Shown here in pieces: positions 10,213 to 19,428 of a stretch of DNA of 64,000 bases. Location: assembly GCF_003008575.1 (NCBI RefSeq), contig NZ_CP027667.1:310001-374000 (forward strand), in the 5' to 3' direction. The DNA is from Melaminivora suipulveris. GTDB taxonomy: Bacteria; Pseudomonadota; Gammaproteobacteria; Burkholderiales; Burkholderiaceae_C. A model generated the notes under the pieces. The model did no database searches. It was not told where the DNA came from and saw only the letters and a list, made by a program, of their open reading frames with translations. Position 1 is the first letter of the stretch, and every line of letters begins with the position of its first letter. Both the position numbers and the translations under genes were made by a program.

Positions 10213-10983
10213 TCAGCCACCGGCGCGCCCGCGCTGCGCGACCTGCGCCTGCGCCGCCACGGGCGCGGCCGCCGTGCTCCAGGCCGGCTCCAGCAGCCGC
10301 ACGCCGGCCACGCGCTTGACGGCCACCGTCACGTAGCCGGCGCCCAGCACCGGCCACCAGCGCGCGCCCAGGCCGTCCATCCACTCGTAATTGCGCAGCC
10401 AATGATCGCTGACCACAGCGGGGCGAAAGCAGCCAAAGCTCACGCTCTCCAGCTCGAAGCCGAGCAGCTGCAGCCAGTCGCGCAGCCGGCCGGGGGCGAT
10501 GAATTCGCCGCTCTCGGGCAGGTACAGGCGCCCGCCCGCCCCCAGGCGCTGGTACAGCCGCGCGCGCTTTTGCCGCAGACCCCACAGACTCCAGGGATTC
10601 AGGCCGCTGATGACCACGCGGCCCTCGGGCACCAGTACGCGGTGCACTTCGCGCAGCGCGGCATGCGGCTCGGGGCTCAGCTCCAGCGTGTGCGGCATCA
10701 GCACCAGATCCAGGCTGGCTTCAGGAAATGGCAACATCACGCCTTCGGCCAGCAGCGCCGGCGCTACGTTCGGCAGGCGACTCTCCGCCTCGCCCAGCGC
10801 CAGCCAGCGGTGCGGCATGCGGTTGGCGCGCAGACCATGAAGGGCCGGCGAGCCGAGCTGCAGCGCATGAAAGCCGAACACGTCCGCCACCAGTTCGTCA
10901 TAGCGCGCCTGCTCCCATTCCAGCAGGTGGCGGCCAGGGGCGGACTCGAACCAGTGATGCAAACCTATAATTTCGCCGCTCAT
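10213..10983 (-). CDS. YafS-like class I SAM-dependent methyltransferase
   Basis: 256 residues. The SAM domain is of the Methyltransf_11 type: [23 protein letters not shown] followed by [22 protein letters not shown] canonical Gly-rich motif I is not obvious. Its place between gloB and rnhA matches yafS of E. coli, whose role is unproven. Its start codon at 10983 overlaps the gloB start on the other strand within one CATG. A longer start at 11016 would run into gloB. Confidence 0.82.
   Translation of the reverse strand: MSGEIIGLHHWFESAPGRHLLEWEQARYDELVADVFGFHALQLGSPALHGLRANRMPHRWLALGEAESRLPNVAPALLAEGVMLPFPEASLDLVLMPHTLELSPEPHAALREVHRVLVPEGRVVISGLNPWSLWGLRQKRARLYQRLGAGGRLYLPESGEFIAPGRLRDWLQLLGFELESVSFGCFRPAVVSDHWLRNYEWMDGLGARWWPVLGAGYVTVAVKRVAGVRLLEPAWSTAAAPVAAQAQVAQRGRAGG
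10966..10971 (+). promoter_or_regulatory. Consensus -10 box TATAAT before gloB
   Basis: A perfect TATAAT ends 10 bases before the gloB ATG with no Shine-Dalgarno sequence between. It lies inside the first codons of the divergent methyltransferase gene. Confidence 0.5.
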
Positions 10984-11761
10984 GAAGTTGCTGCCGCTGC
11001 CCGCCTTCGCCGACAACTACATCTGGATGCTGCAAGGCGCGCAAGGCGCCGTCGTGGTGGACCCTGGTGATGCCGCGCCCGTATCCAGGGCGCTGGGCGG
11101 CGCGGGCGGGCCGCTGCTGGCGATTTTAGTCACGCACCACCACGGCGATCACGTCGGCGGCGTGCCCGAATTGCAGGAGGCCACAGGCGCGCCGGTCTAC
11201 GCGCCGGCCACCGAACTGAACATCCCAGGGCCCGCACAACGCGTGGCCGGCGGTGACAGCGTGACCGCCCTGGGCCTGCGCTTTCAGGTCATCGACGTGC
11301 CCGGCCACACCGCGGGCCACATCGCCTACTTCTGCGCCGAAGCGCCCGGCGGCCCGCTGCTGTTTTGCGGCGACACGCTGTTTTCCGGCGGCTGCGGGCG
11401 CCTGTTCGAGGGCACTGCCGCACAGATGCTGGCCTCGCTCGACCGCCTGGCCGCGCTGCCGGATGACACACGCGTATGCTGCGCGCACGAGTACACGCTG
11501 TCCAACCTGAAGTTCGCGCGCGCCGTGGAACCTTCCAACGCCGCGCTGCTCGACTACGAGCGGCGCTGCCAGGACCTGCGTCAGCAAGGCCTGCCCACCC
11601 TGCCCTCCTCGATCGGGCTGGAACGCCGCATCAACCCCTTCCTGCGTGCGCGCGTGCCCGAAGTGGCGCGCGCAGCGCAGGGCTTCGACGCTGGCGTGGA
11701 CGCGGACGACCCCGTCTCCGTGTTTGCCGCGCTGCGCCAATGGAAGAACGAATTCCGATGA
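10982..11761 (+). CDS. gloB: Hydroxyacylglutathione hydrolase (glyoxalase II)
   Basis: 259 residues with a metallo-beta-lactamase fold. The zinc motif [10 protein letters not shown] is near residue 50, then [13 protein letters not shown] and [17 protein letters not shown], with [13 protein letters not shown] near 165. It hydrolyses S-lactoylglutathione, finishing methylglyoxal detoxification. Its stop overlaps the start of mltD in ATGA, indicating translational coupling. Confidence 0.95.
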   Translation: MKLLPLPAFADNYIWMLQGAQGAVVVDPGDAAPVSRALGGAGGPLLAILVTHHHGDHVGGVPELQEATGAPVYAPATELNIPGPAQRVAGGDSVTALGLRFQVIDVPGHTAGHIAYFCAEAPGGPLLFCGDTLFSGGCGRLFEGTAAQMLASLDRLAALPDDTRVCCAHEYTLSNLKFARAVEPSNAALLDYERRCQDLRQQGLPTLPSSIGLERRINPFLRARVPEVARAAQGFDAGVDADDPVSVFAALRQWKNEFR

Positions 11762-13326
11762 GACTGCTGCACCTGTTGATGCTCGCCAGCCTGCTGTGGC
11801 TGGCCGGCTGCGCCACCACCGCCACGCCTGAGACCCCCGTCGCCGCCAGCGGCAAGCCGGCGCAGGACCCTGACTCTTATGCCAGGCACCAGCCGCTTTA
11901 CCCGTCGGGGCCGCTGCGTCCCATCACCGCCGGCCAGACGCGCTCGCAGGCCGTGGCCGGCATCGATGCCCCGGCCGACCTGTGGGATCGCATCCGCCGC
12001 GGTTTTGCCATGCCCGATCTGGACAGCGAGCTGGTCGCCGACCGCGAGCAGTGGTATGCCAGCCGCCCGGACTACATGCAGCGCATGACCGAGCGCTCGC
12101 GCAAGTACCTGTTCCACATCGTCGAGGAGCTGGAGCGCCGCGGCATGCCGACCGAGCTGGCGCTGCTGCCCTACATCGAAAGCGCCTTCAACCCGCAGGC
12201 CGTCTCCAGCGCCAAGGCGGCCGGCATGTGGCAGTTCATGCCGGCCACCGGCACCTACTTCGACCTCAAGCAAAACGCCTTCCGCGACGACCGCCGCGAT
12301 GTGCTGGCCTCCACCCGCGCCGCGCTGGACTATCTGCAAAAGCTCTACGGCATGTTCGGCGACTGGCACCTGGCCCTGGCCGCCTACAACTGGGGCGAGG
12401 GCAGCGTGGCGCGCGCCATCGCCAAGAACGAAAAGCTGGGCCTCGGCACGACCTACCCCGAGCTGTCCATGCCGGCCGAGACGCGTCTGTATGTTCCGAA
12501 GTTGCAGGCCGTGAAGAACATCGTCGCCGACCCGGACCGCTTCAGCGCCGAGCTGCCGCTGATCCTGAACCACCCCTACTTCCAGAGCGTGGAAATCACG
12601 CGCGACATCGACGTGGCGCTGGTGGCGAGTCTCGCCGGCATCCGCGAGGAGGATTTCCGCGCGCTCAACCCCTCGCTGCACAAGCCGGTCATCCTGGCCG
12701 CCGGCATGCCGCGCATCCTGCTGCCCTGGGACAACGCCCAGGTTTTCCGGCGCAACCTGCAGGCGCACAGCGAGGGCCAGTACGCCAGCTGGACCGTCTG
12801 GACGGTGCCCGGCAACATGACCGTGGCCGCCGCCGCGCAGCACGCCGGCATGAGCGAGGCCGACCTGCGCCAGGTCAACGGCATCCCGCCGCGCATGATG
12901 ATCAAGGCCGGCTCGGCCTTGATGGTGCCGCGCGCGGCGACCACGCGCCAGGACGTCTCCAGCCACCTGGCGGACAACGGGCAGATCGCCTTCACGCCCG
13001 AGATCGTCACGCGCCGCACCACCGTGCGCGCCGGCAAGCGCGGCGAGACGGTGGCGGCCATCGCGCGGCGCTACAAGGTCAGCGCAGCCGACGTGGCCGA
13101 CTGGAACGACGTCAAGACGGGTAGCCGGTTCAAGGGCGGCGAGGCAGTGGTCATGTACCTGCCGGTGCGCCTGGCCGCCACGTCGCTGGCACGCACCAGC
13201 CCGCGCCAGCCGGTGGCCGCTGCCCCGGCCAGCAAGACTGCCGCCAAGCCAAGGGCGCCCATCGCCCGCACGGCCACGGCCAGCGCGCGGCCGGCGGCCA
13301 AGACGCGCGTGACGCGTCAGCGCTGA
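11758..13326 (+). CDS. mltD: Membrane-bound lytic murein transglycosylase D
   Basis: 522 residues. An N-terminal lipoprotein signal ends in WLAGC, so it is anchored to the outer membrane. The SLT domain covers about 120-260, with the catalytic Glu in [11 protein letters not shown] and the family motifs [12 protein letters not shown] and LAAYNWGEG. Two LysM-like modules follow (about 344-395 and 421-467). It cleaves peptidoglycan with 1,6-anhydro-MurNAc formation. The Ala/Arg/Thr-rich tail is low complexity. It overlaps gloB by 4 bp, a pairing also found in E. coli. Confidence 0.93.
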   Translation: MRLLHLLMLASLLWLAGCATTATPETPVAASGKPAQDPDSYARHQPLYPSGPLRPITAGQTRSQAVAGIDAPADLWDRIRRGFAMPDLDSELVADREQWYASRPDYMQRMTERSRKYLFHIVEELERRGMPTELALLPYIESAFNPQAVSSAKAAGMWQFMPATGTYFDLKQNAFRDDRRDVLASTRAALDYLQKLYGMFGDWHLALAAYNWGEGSVARAIAKNEKLGLGTTYPELSMPAETRLYVPKLQAVKNIVADPDRFSAELPLILNHPYFQSVEITRDIDVALVASLAGIREEDFRALNPSLHKPVILAAGMPRILLPWDNAQVFRRNLQAHSEGQYASWTVWTVPGNMTVAAAAQHAGMSEADLRQVNGIPPRMMIKAGSALMVPRAATTRQDVSSHLADNGQIAFTPEIVTRRTTVRAGKRGETVAAIARRYKVSAADVADWNDVKTGSRFKGGEAVVMYLPVRLAATSLARTSPRQPVAAAPASKTAAKPRAPIARTATASARPAAKTRVTRQR

Positions 13327-13414
13327 CCACGCTCTTTCAGTTTTTCCGCGCCCGTCCGGCGGGCAGCTGGAGGCGCTGAGCAGACCAACTTGTCGTGGCG
13401 GCGCAGGCAGGACG

Positions 13415-14470
13415 TCAGACGCGCTCGAGCTTGGCGCGCGCCTTCAGCGCCCAGGTGTCACTGTAGGTTTTTTCCAGCAACACGCGCACCTGCGCCACGG
13501 CCTCGGGCTGCATGCGCTGCACGGCGCGCAGCGCGGTGGCCGGGCCATCGGCAGGCATCACGCCGTCGGGCGACATGGTCTCGCGCACCTTCTCGAAGGC
13601 CGCCAGGTAGGCGCTGCGGTTGCCCAGCAGATAGGGCTTGGGGACGACCTGCGCCAGGTCCGCCGGGCTGGCCGTCTGCAGCCAGCGCAGCGCGCGCACC
13701 ATGGAGTTGGCCAGCGCCTGCGCCTGGCGTGGCCGCTGGCGGGCGAAGGATTGCGCGGCGAACAGGCAGCCGCCCGGCATGGGCCCGCCGTAGAGCTGCG
13801 CCGTGCCCTTGAGCGAGCGGGTGTCGGCCAGCACCGCCACGCGCACGCGCTGCTCCAGCAGCGTCAGCACCGGATCGGCGTGGCACAGCGCGTGCACGCG
13901 GCCCTGGCGCAGCGCCTCCACCGCCGCCGTGCCGTTGCCCACGGCGACAAACTGCGCCGCCTCGGGCGCCAGTCCGGCGTTGCGCAGCCACAGGCTGGCC
14001 AGATAGTGCGTGGACGAGCCCGGCGCCGTCACGCCGATGCGCAGGGGGCGGATGCGCGCCGGCTCCGTCGCCAGCCGCAGGTGGCCGGGCGCCATCAGTG
14101 CGATCTGCGGCGCGCGCGCCAGCAGCACCAGGCTGCGCCAGTCCTGCCCCTGCAGCTGGCCGCGCACGACGTGCTCGTAGGCACCGCAGCAGACGTCGGC
14201 GCCGTTCACTGCCAGCGCCTGCACCGCCTGCGCGCCAGCGGCGTGGTCGATGATCCGCACCGCCAGGTTCTCGTCATCGAAGTAGCCCAGCTCCTGCGCC
14301 ACCACCAGCGGCAGGTGGTACAGCGTGCTGCGCGCGCCGACGGCGATGCGCAGGGGTTCCTCGGCCTCCCCGGCCGGGCGCGCGCGCGTCTGCAACGGCA
14401 GCGCGGCGGTCGCGGCCAGGCCGGACAGACGGCCCAAGGTGCGGCGGCGGGAAGACTGGAATTCGGGCAT
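13415..14470 (-). CDS. Orphan ABC transporter substrate-binding protein (NrtA/SsuA/ThiY-like)
   Basis: 351 residues. The start SRRRTLGRLSGLAATAALP looks like a twin-arginine signal, so the protein is probably exported folded. The NMT1-like binding fold shows in RSTLYHLPLVVAQELGYFDDENLAVRI and PGSSTHYLASLWL. Relatives bind nitrate, alkanesulfonates or thiamine precursors. No ABC permease or ATPase of this type is adjacent, so partner and ligand are unknown. Confidence 0.82.
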   Translation of the reverse strand: MPEFQSSRRRTLGRLSGLAATAALPLQTRARPAGEAEEPLRIAVGARSTLYHLPLVVAQELGYFDDENLAVRIIDHAAGAQAVQALAVNGADVCCGAYEHVVRGQLQGQDWRSLVLLARAPQIALMAPGHLRLATEPARIRPLRIGVTAPGSSTHYLASLWLRNAGLAPEAAQFVAVGNGTAAVEALRQGRVHALCHADPVLTLLEQRVRVAVLADTRSLKGTAQLYGGPMPGGCLFAAQSFARQRPRQAQALANSMVRALRWLQTASPADLAQVVPKPYLLGNRSAYLAAFEKVRETMSPDGVMPADGPATALRAVQRMQPEAVAQVRVLLEKTYSDTWALKARAKLERV

Positions 14471-14598
14471 GGACCAGGGGGAGAAATGGGGCTGCGGGCG
14501 TTATGTTGCAGCGCAGCAATCGTGCCTCAGGCCGACTCGTGCGGCACTGGGGAGAACCCTTGCGCAAAGTACGTAAGGGATGGCCACATCGGTGGCCG

Positions 14599-15033
14599 TC
14601 ATCCCTGGTTCAGCAGGCGCAGCGTCAGCTCGTCGGGCCGGCTGGCGAAGAATTGCTCCAGCGCCTCGGCGAAGACCGGCTGCTGCGGCGCGACGCGCGC
14701 GAAAAGCGTCAGGCACGAGCGCAGCTTCATCGCATCCACGGCGCCCAGCATCTGCTCGGCGGAACGGTCGGGGTGGGCCAGCAGCGCCCGCACGCACTGC
14801 GCCAGACGCGCGCCGAGCACCGGGTGCGCGGCATAGGCGGCCGCCTCGGCGGCGTCGGCCAGGCCGTAGAACTGCGCCGTCTGGCTGCGTCCCAGCGCGC
14901 GCAGTTGCGGCAGCACGTACCAGATCCAGTGGCTGCGCTTGTGGCCGGCGCGCAGCTCGGCCAGCGCCTGGTCGTAGTCGCGCTCCTGGGCTTTCAGGAA
15001 GCGCTGCAGCGGATCGTGCGAAGCGGAAACCAT
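14599..15033 (-). CDS. DUF1810 family protein
   Basis: 144 residues, full length for DUF1810. Matching segments are DPLQRFLKAQ, the hallmark KRSHWIWYVLPQLRALGRS (~32-50) and YAAHPVLGARL. The function is unknown; it is a small soluble all-helical protein. It lies 57 bp behind the YbbA-type ATPase gene on the same strand, in the place where a partner permease might be expected. Confidence 0.88.
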   Translation of the reverse strand: MVSASHDPLQRFLKAQERDYDQALAELRAGHKRSHWIWYVLPQLRALGRSQTAQFYGLADAAEAAAYAAHPVLGARLAQCVRALLAHPDRSAEQMLGAVDAMKLRSCLTLFARVAPQQPVFAEALEQFFASRPDELTLRLLNQG

Positions 15034-15090
15034 GGGCTTTCAATACAGATGCGAGCGCGGCCCTCAATCCCGGTGTCGACCCTTCTCACT

Positions 15091-15768
<678 letters not shown>

Positions 15769-15814
15769 GAAGGAAAGATTGGTGGCAAAGGTGGGCGAAC
15801 GAGGAATGGGACGG

Positions 15815-16441
15815 ATGGCCCGGCGCGACTGTATCGCGGCGCTGGCGGCATTTGCTGCGGCAGGCAGCGCGCGCGCTGCCGCCGAACCGGTGATCCTGGT
15901 GCTGGGCGACTCGCTGAGTGCCGAATACGGCCTGGCGCGCGGCAGCGGCTGGGTGACGCTCCTGGAGCAGCGCCTGGCCAGCGAGGGCATCGCAGCGCGC
16001 GTGGTCAACGCCAGCGTCAGTGGCGAGACCACCTCGGGCGGGCGCGCGCGCCTGGCGGCGCTGCTGAAGACGCACCGGCCCACGCAGGTGATCATCGAAC
16101 TGGGCGCCAACGACGCGCTGCGCGGCCTGCCGCTGCAAAACACCGAGGACAACCTGGCGTGGATGGTGCAGCAGGCCCAGGCCGGCGGCGCGCGCGTGCT
16201 GCTGCTGGGCATGCAGGTGCCGCCCAATTACGGCGGCGACTACGGTCGGCGCTTCAGCCAGGTGTTCGAGAACGTGGCGCAGCGCAGGAAGGCGGCGCTG
16301 GTGCCGTTTTTCCTCAAGGGCGTGGCCGACGCGCCGGATGCGCCGCGACTGTTCCAGAGCGACCGCATCCACCCCACCGCCCAGGCGCAGCCACAGATGC
16401 TGGCCAACGTTTGGCCGGAGTTGAAGAAGCTGCTGCGCTGA
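15815..16441 (+). CDS. tesA: Arylesterase / multifunctional acyl-CoA thioesterase I
   Basis: 208 residues with a short signal peptide ending near ARA-AAEP, hence periplasmic. SGNH-hydrolase blocks: LVLGDSLSAEYGL with the nucleophile Ser, VNASVSGETTSGG, IELGANDALRG, and DRIHPT with the catalytic Asp and His. Homologues hydrolyse acyl-CoA, lysophospholipids and aryl esters. The ATG at 15815 is chosen because GGAA precedes it and the signal peptide begins there; ATG 15806 is an alternative. It is divergent from the ybbA-like gene. Confidence 0.9.
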   Translation: MARRDCIAALAAFAAAGSARAAAEPVILVLGDSLSAEYGLARGSGWVTLLEQRLASEGIAARVVNASVSGETTSGGRARLAALLKTHRPTQVIIELGANDALRGLPLQNTEDNLAWMVQQAQAGGARVLLLGMQVPPNYGGDYGRRFSQVFENVAQRRKAALVPFFLKGVADAPDAPRLFQSDRIHPTAQAQPQMLANVWPELKKLLR

Positions 16442-16448
16442 GCGCCTT

Positions 16449-16507
16449 TAAGCTACGTTTTTTATAGCGAACTACGCTTTATCCACGCCGACTGCAGGCA
16501 TATTTTG
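16449..16507 (+). repeat. Dispersed repeat copy C, after tesA
   Basis: AGCTACGTTTTTTATAGC, then GCTTTATCCACGCCGACTGC and AGGCATATTTTGCCT. It begins about 8 bp after the tesA stop. Confidence 0.75.
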
Positions 16508-16522
16508 CCTCTAAATAGCCGT

Positions 16523-17317
16523 TCAGGCCGCCTCGCTGGCAGCGGCCGGCGCCAGCGCGCTGCGGTAGGCGTGCCAGGTCGCATGGCCCAGCAGCGGCCC
16601 GGCGATGACCAGCCCCGCGCCCCAGGCCAGCAGCGAGAGACCCACCAGCAGCGTGATCAGCGCGCCCCACAGCAGCATCACGCCGGTGTTGTCCAGGACG
16701 ACGCGCATGCTGGTCAGCGCGGCGGTGAAGGCGTCGGTGTCGCGGTCCAGGATCAGGGGGATGGCGACCACGGTGAAGCAAAACACCAGCCCCGCGAAGA
16801 TGCCGCCCACGGCGAGGTAGGCCAGCACGAACTGCCAGTTCTGCGGGTTGAACACCGCCTGCACCACGCCGGTGGTCGACGGCATGCCGGTGTTGAAAAA
16901 CACCGCGAAGACCACCAGCGAGGCGCGGCCCCACAGCAGCTCCAGCACGATCAACGCCAGCACCAGCATGGCCATGCTGGACACATGCCGGTCCCAGCAG
17001 GTCAGCGATTCGCCCAGGCTGGGCGCCAGGCCCGCCTCGCGCCGGCGGCTGGTCTCGTACAGGCCCATGGCCAGGAATGGCCCGACCAGCAGGCAGCCGC
17101 TGGCCAGCGACATGGTGTACTCCGGCCGCGCACGAAAGACCCAGGCCAGCAGCAGCGCCATGCCCCAGAAACACAGTCCATAGAACAGCCCCACCCAGGG
17201 CGCGGCGAGCAGATCGCGCGCGCCGCGCGCCAGCCAGGTGAAGGGCTGGCGCGGCGACAGCGGCTGCAATTGCAAAGCGGGGGCGGCAGCGGCGGAGCGT
17301 TGTACGGTCGATTCCAT
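16523..17317 (-). CDS. DUF2189 integral membrane protein
   Basis: 264 residues with about six hydrophobic segments (for example GLFYGLCFWGMALLLAWVF, MAMLVLALIVLELLWG, GGIFAGLVFCFTVVAIPLI). The pattern GPFLAMGLYETSRRRE and the acidic IPLILDRDTDAFTA are typical of DUF2189. It is an inner-membrane protein of unknown function. It lies 109 bp downstream of metC on the same strand with no clear terminator between. Confidence 0.85.
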   Translation of the reverse strand: MESTVQRSAAAAPALQLQPLSPRQPFTWLARGARDLLAAPWVGLFYGLCFWGMALLLAWVFRARPEYTMSLASGCLLVGPFLAMGLYETSRRREAGLAPSLGESLTCWDRHVSSMAMLVLALIVLELLWGRASLVVFAVFFNTGMPSTTGVVQAVFNPQNWQFVLAYLAVGGIFAGLVFCFTVVAIPLILDRDTDAFTAALTSMRVVLDNTGVMLLWGALITLLVGLSLLAWGAGLVIAGPLLGHATWHAYRSALAPAAASEAA

Positions 17318-17426
17318 GGCAGCGGCGTGGGCGAAAAGTCACGGACACAGCCACCATAAGCGCGGGCCCGCCCCGGCCGCCATCGAGGAAAGCCCCAAGC
17401 GCCGCACCGCCGCAGCGCTGCCGCCC

Positions 17427-18656
17427 TCAGCCGCCGAAGGCCTTGGCCAGTGCCTGCTCCAGGTCCGCCTGCAGGTCCCGCACGTCCTCCAGGCCCACGC
17501 AGAAGCGCACGATCGTGCCGGTCGCCAGATGCGCCGTGCCGCATTCGCGCATGCTGGGCAGGTCGTAGGGCACGACCAGGCTCATGGGCCCGCCCCAGCT
17601 GTAGCCCAGGCGAAACAATTGCAGCGCATCGCAAAACGCGTCGACCTGCTCCTGCCCGTGGCGCGCGTCGAAGATGACGCTGAACAGACCGGCGGCGCCG
17701 CCCTCGCCGCCGTGGGCCGCGCCGCACAGCTGCTGCCAGTGCTGGTGGCCGGGCGAGCCGGGCAACGCCGGGTGCAGCACCTGCGCCACCGGCGCCTGTT
17801 TCGCCATGAAGCGCGCCAGCTCGCGCGCGGCCACGTCGTGCGCGCGGTAGCGCAGGGCAATACTGGGCAGGGCGCGCAGCACCGCCTCGGCGTCGTTGGC
17901 GCCCACGCCCAGGCCCAGGCGCATGTGGGCCAATTTGATCTTCAGGTGCAGCTGCTGGTCGCGCGTGGTGATGCTGCCCATCAGCACGTCGCCGCCCCCG
18001 CTGGGGTATTTGGTCAAGGCGTGCACGGAGACGTCCACGCCCAGGCTGCCGTCGCCCAGCAGATCGAAAGGTGCGAACGCCAGGCCCGCGCCCCAGGTGT
18101 TGTCCAGCGCGCAGATCACGCCGCGGTCGCGGCAGATGCGCGTCTGCGCGATCAGGTCGGGGAACTCCAGCGTGACCGAGCCGGCGGCCTCCAGCCACAC
18201 CAATCGCGTGCGATCACTGATCTTGGCGGCCAAGTCCTGCGCGTCCAGCGGGTCGAACAGGCGGTGGGTGATGCCCCAGTGGGCCAGCTCGGCCTCGGCC
18301 AGCGCCTTGTTGGGGCCGTAGGCGTTGTCGGGCAGCAGCACCTCGTCGCCGCTTTTGAGCAGCGCCAGCGCCACCGTGGAGATGGCCGCCAGGCCGCTGG
18401 GCGCCAGCAGGCATTGCGCGCCGCCCTCCAGCGTGGCGATGCGCTCTTCCAGGCGGTAGGTGGTGGGCGTGCCGTGCAGGCCGTACGTGTAGCCGGTCTT
18501 GTCCTTCCACTCGCGCGCGCGCATGGCGGCGACATCGGGGAACAGGACGGTGGACGCCTTGTGCACCGCCGGCTGCGGAGCTTCGAAACCGGCGGGAGGC
18601 TCGTAGGCGTGATGGACGAGCTGGGTGGTGATGTGACGGGAAGAAGTGCGGCTCAT
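17427..18656 (-). CDS. metC: Cystathionine beta-lyase
   Basis: 409 residues. PLP enzyme of the Cys/Met metabolism family: STVLFPDVAAM and TYGLHGTPTTYRLEERIATLEGG at the start, with the PLP lysine in SVHALTKYPSGGGDVLMGS (~205-223). The segment YSWGGPMSLV is characteristic of MetC. It splits cystathionine into homocysteine, pyruvate and ammonia. A second family member, metY, is at 32236-33522. Confidence 0.92.
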   Translation of the reverse strand: MSRTSSRHITTQLVHHAYEPPAGFEAPQPAVHKASTVLFPDVAAMRAREWKDKTGYTYGLHGTPTTYRLEERIATLEGGAQCLLAPSGLAAISTVALALLKSGDEVLLPDNAYGPNKALAEAELAHWGITHRLFDPLDAQDLAAKISDRTRLVWLEAAGSVTLEFPDLIAQTRICRDRGVICALDNTWGAGLAFAPFDLLGDGSLGVDVSVHALTKYPSGGGDVLMGSITTRDQQLHLKIKLAHMRLGLGVGANDAEAVLRALPSIALRYRAHDVAARELARFMAKQAPVAQVLHPALPGSPGHQHWQQLCGAAHGGEGGAAGLFSVIFDARHGQEQVDAFCDALQLFRLGYSWGGPMSLVVPYDLPSMRECGTAHLATGTIVRFCVGLEDVRDLQADLEQALAKAFGG

Positions 18657-18695
18657 GCGGCCATGTTAGCGGCCGGCCGCACCACTTCGCGGGTC

Positions 18696-19289
18696 TCAGG
18701 CACCGGGGGTGATGTTCAGATTGTTGATCACCTGGTGCACGCCGCCCACGCCCTGCGCGATCTGCGTGGCGCGCTCACGCGCCTGGGCGTTCTTGACCGG
18801 GCCGGTCAGGGTGACCACGCCGGCGTGCGTGTCCACGTCGATGCGCAGGGCGCTCAGGTCGGGGTCCTTGGCCAGGCCGGCGTTCACGCGTGCGGTGATA
18901 CCCGCGTCTTCCACAGCGGCCTTGGCATTGGCCTTGACTTCCTGGGTGTCGGCGCGGACGTTCTCGCCCACCACATGCGCGCGCTCGCGTGCGTCCTGGC
19001 CGACCTCGGCCGAGGTGGCACGGGCTTCGCGCGCGGCCTGGTCGGCATCGACGCGGGCGTCGCGGGCGGCGTCCTGCACGGCCACCTTGGCGTCGTGCGC
19101 GGCTTCCTGCGTGCGCACCTTGGCGTCCTGCGCGGCCTGCTCGGTCTTGGCGATGGCCGAATCCAGCTTCTGGCCGGCGGTGCGGTTGTCGTTGCGATCG
19201 CAGGCCGCCAGGCCCAGGCTCATGGAGACGGCGGCGGCGATGGTGGCCCCGCGCAGCAGCGCGCGGCGGTGGGAGGCGGTGGTGGACAT
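18696..19289 (-). CDS. BON-domain lipoprotein
   Basis: 197 residues. The signal ends in SLGLAAC, a lipobox. Residues ~35-115 are a long Ala/Asp/Lys/Gln heptad-like region built from short repeats of the DAK/DAR/AAQDA type, probably an extended helix. A BON domain follows (DAGITARVNAGLAKDPDL to VHQVINNL), the OsmY-like module thought to bind phospholipids. AGGAG precedes ATG 19289. A role in envelope stress is plausible but inferred. Confidence 0.88.
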   Translation of the reverse strand: MSTTASHRRALLRGATIAAAVSMSLGLAACDRNDNRTAGQKLDSAIAKTEQAAQDAKVRTQEAAHDAKVAVQDAARDARVDADQAAREARATSAEVGQDARERAHVVGENVRADTQEVKANAKAAVEDAGITARVNAGLAKDPDLSALRIDVDTHAGVVTLTGPVKNAQARERATQIAQGVGGVHQVINNLNITPGA

Positions 19290-19414
19290 GGTTCTTCTCC
19301 TGTCGGTTGACATAGCGGGAATGTAGGAACGCCGCGGCGCGCACCCCGCTGGAAGACCGCCGAAACCCCGGTAGGACAACGGCGGCAGGCGCGGCCGGCG
19401 GGCGTTGCTGGCCG

Positions 19415-19420
19415 CACAAT
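19415..19420 (+). promoter_or_regulatory. -10-like box CACAAT before the SulP gene
   Basis: CACAAT ends 8 bases before ATG 19429, again without a Shine-Dalgarno sequence. Confidence 0.4.
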
Positions 19421-19428
19421 CGGCGGCC

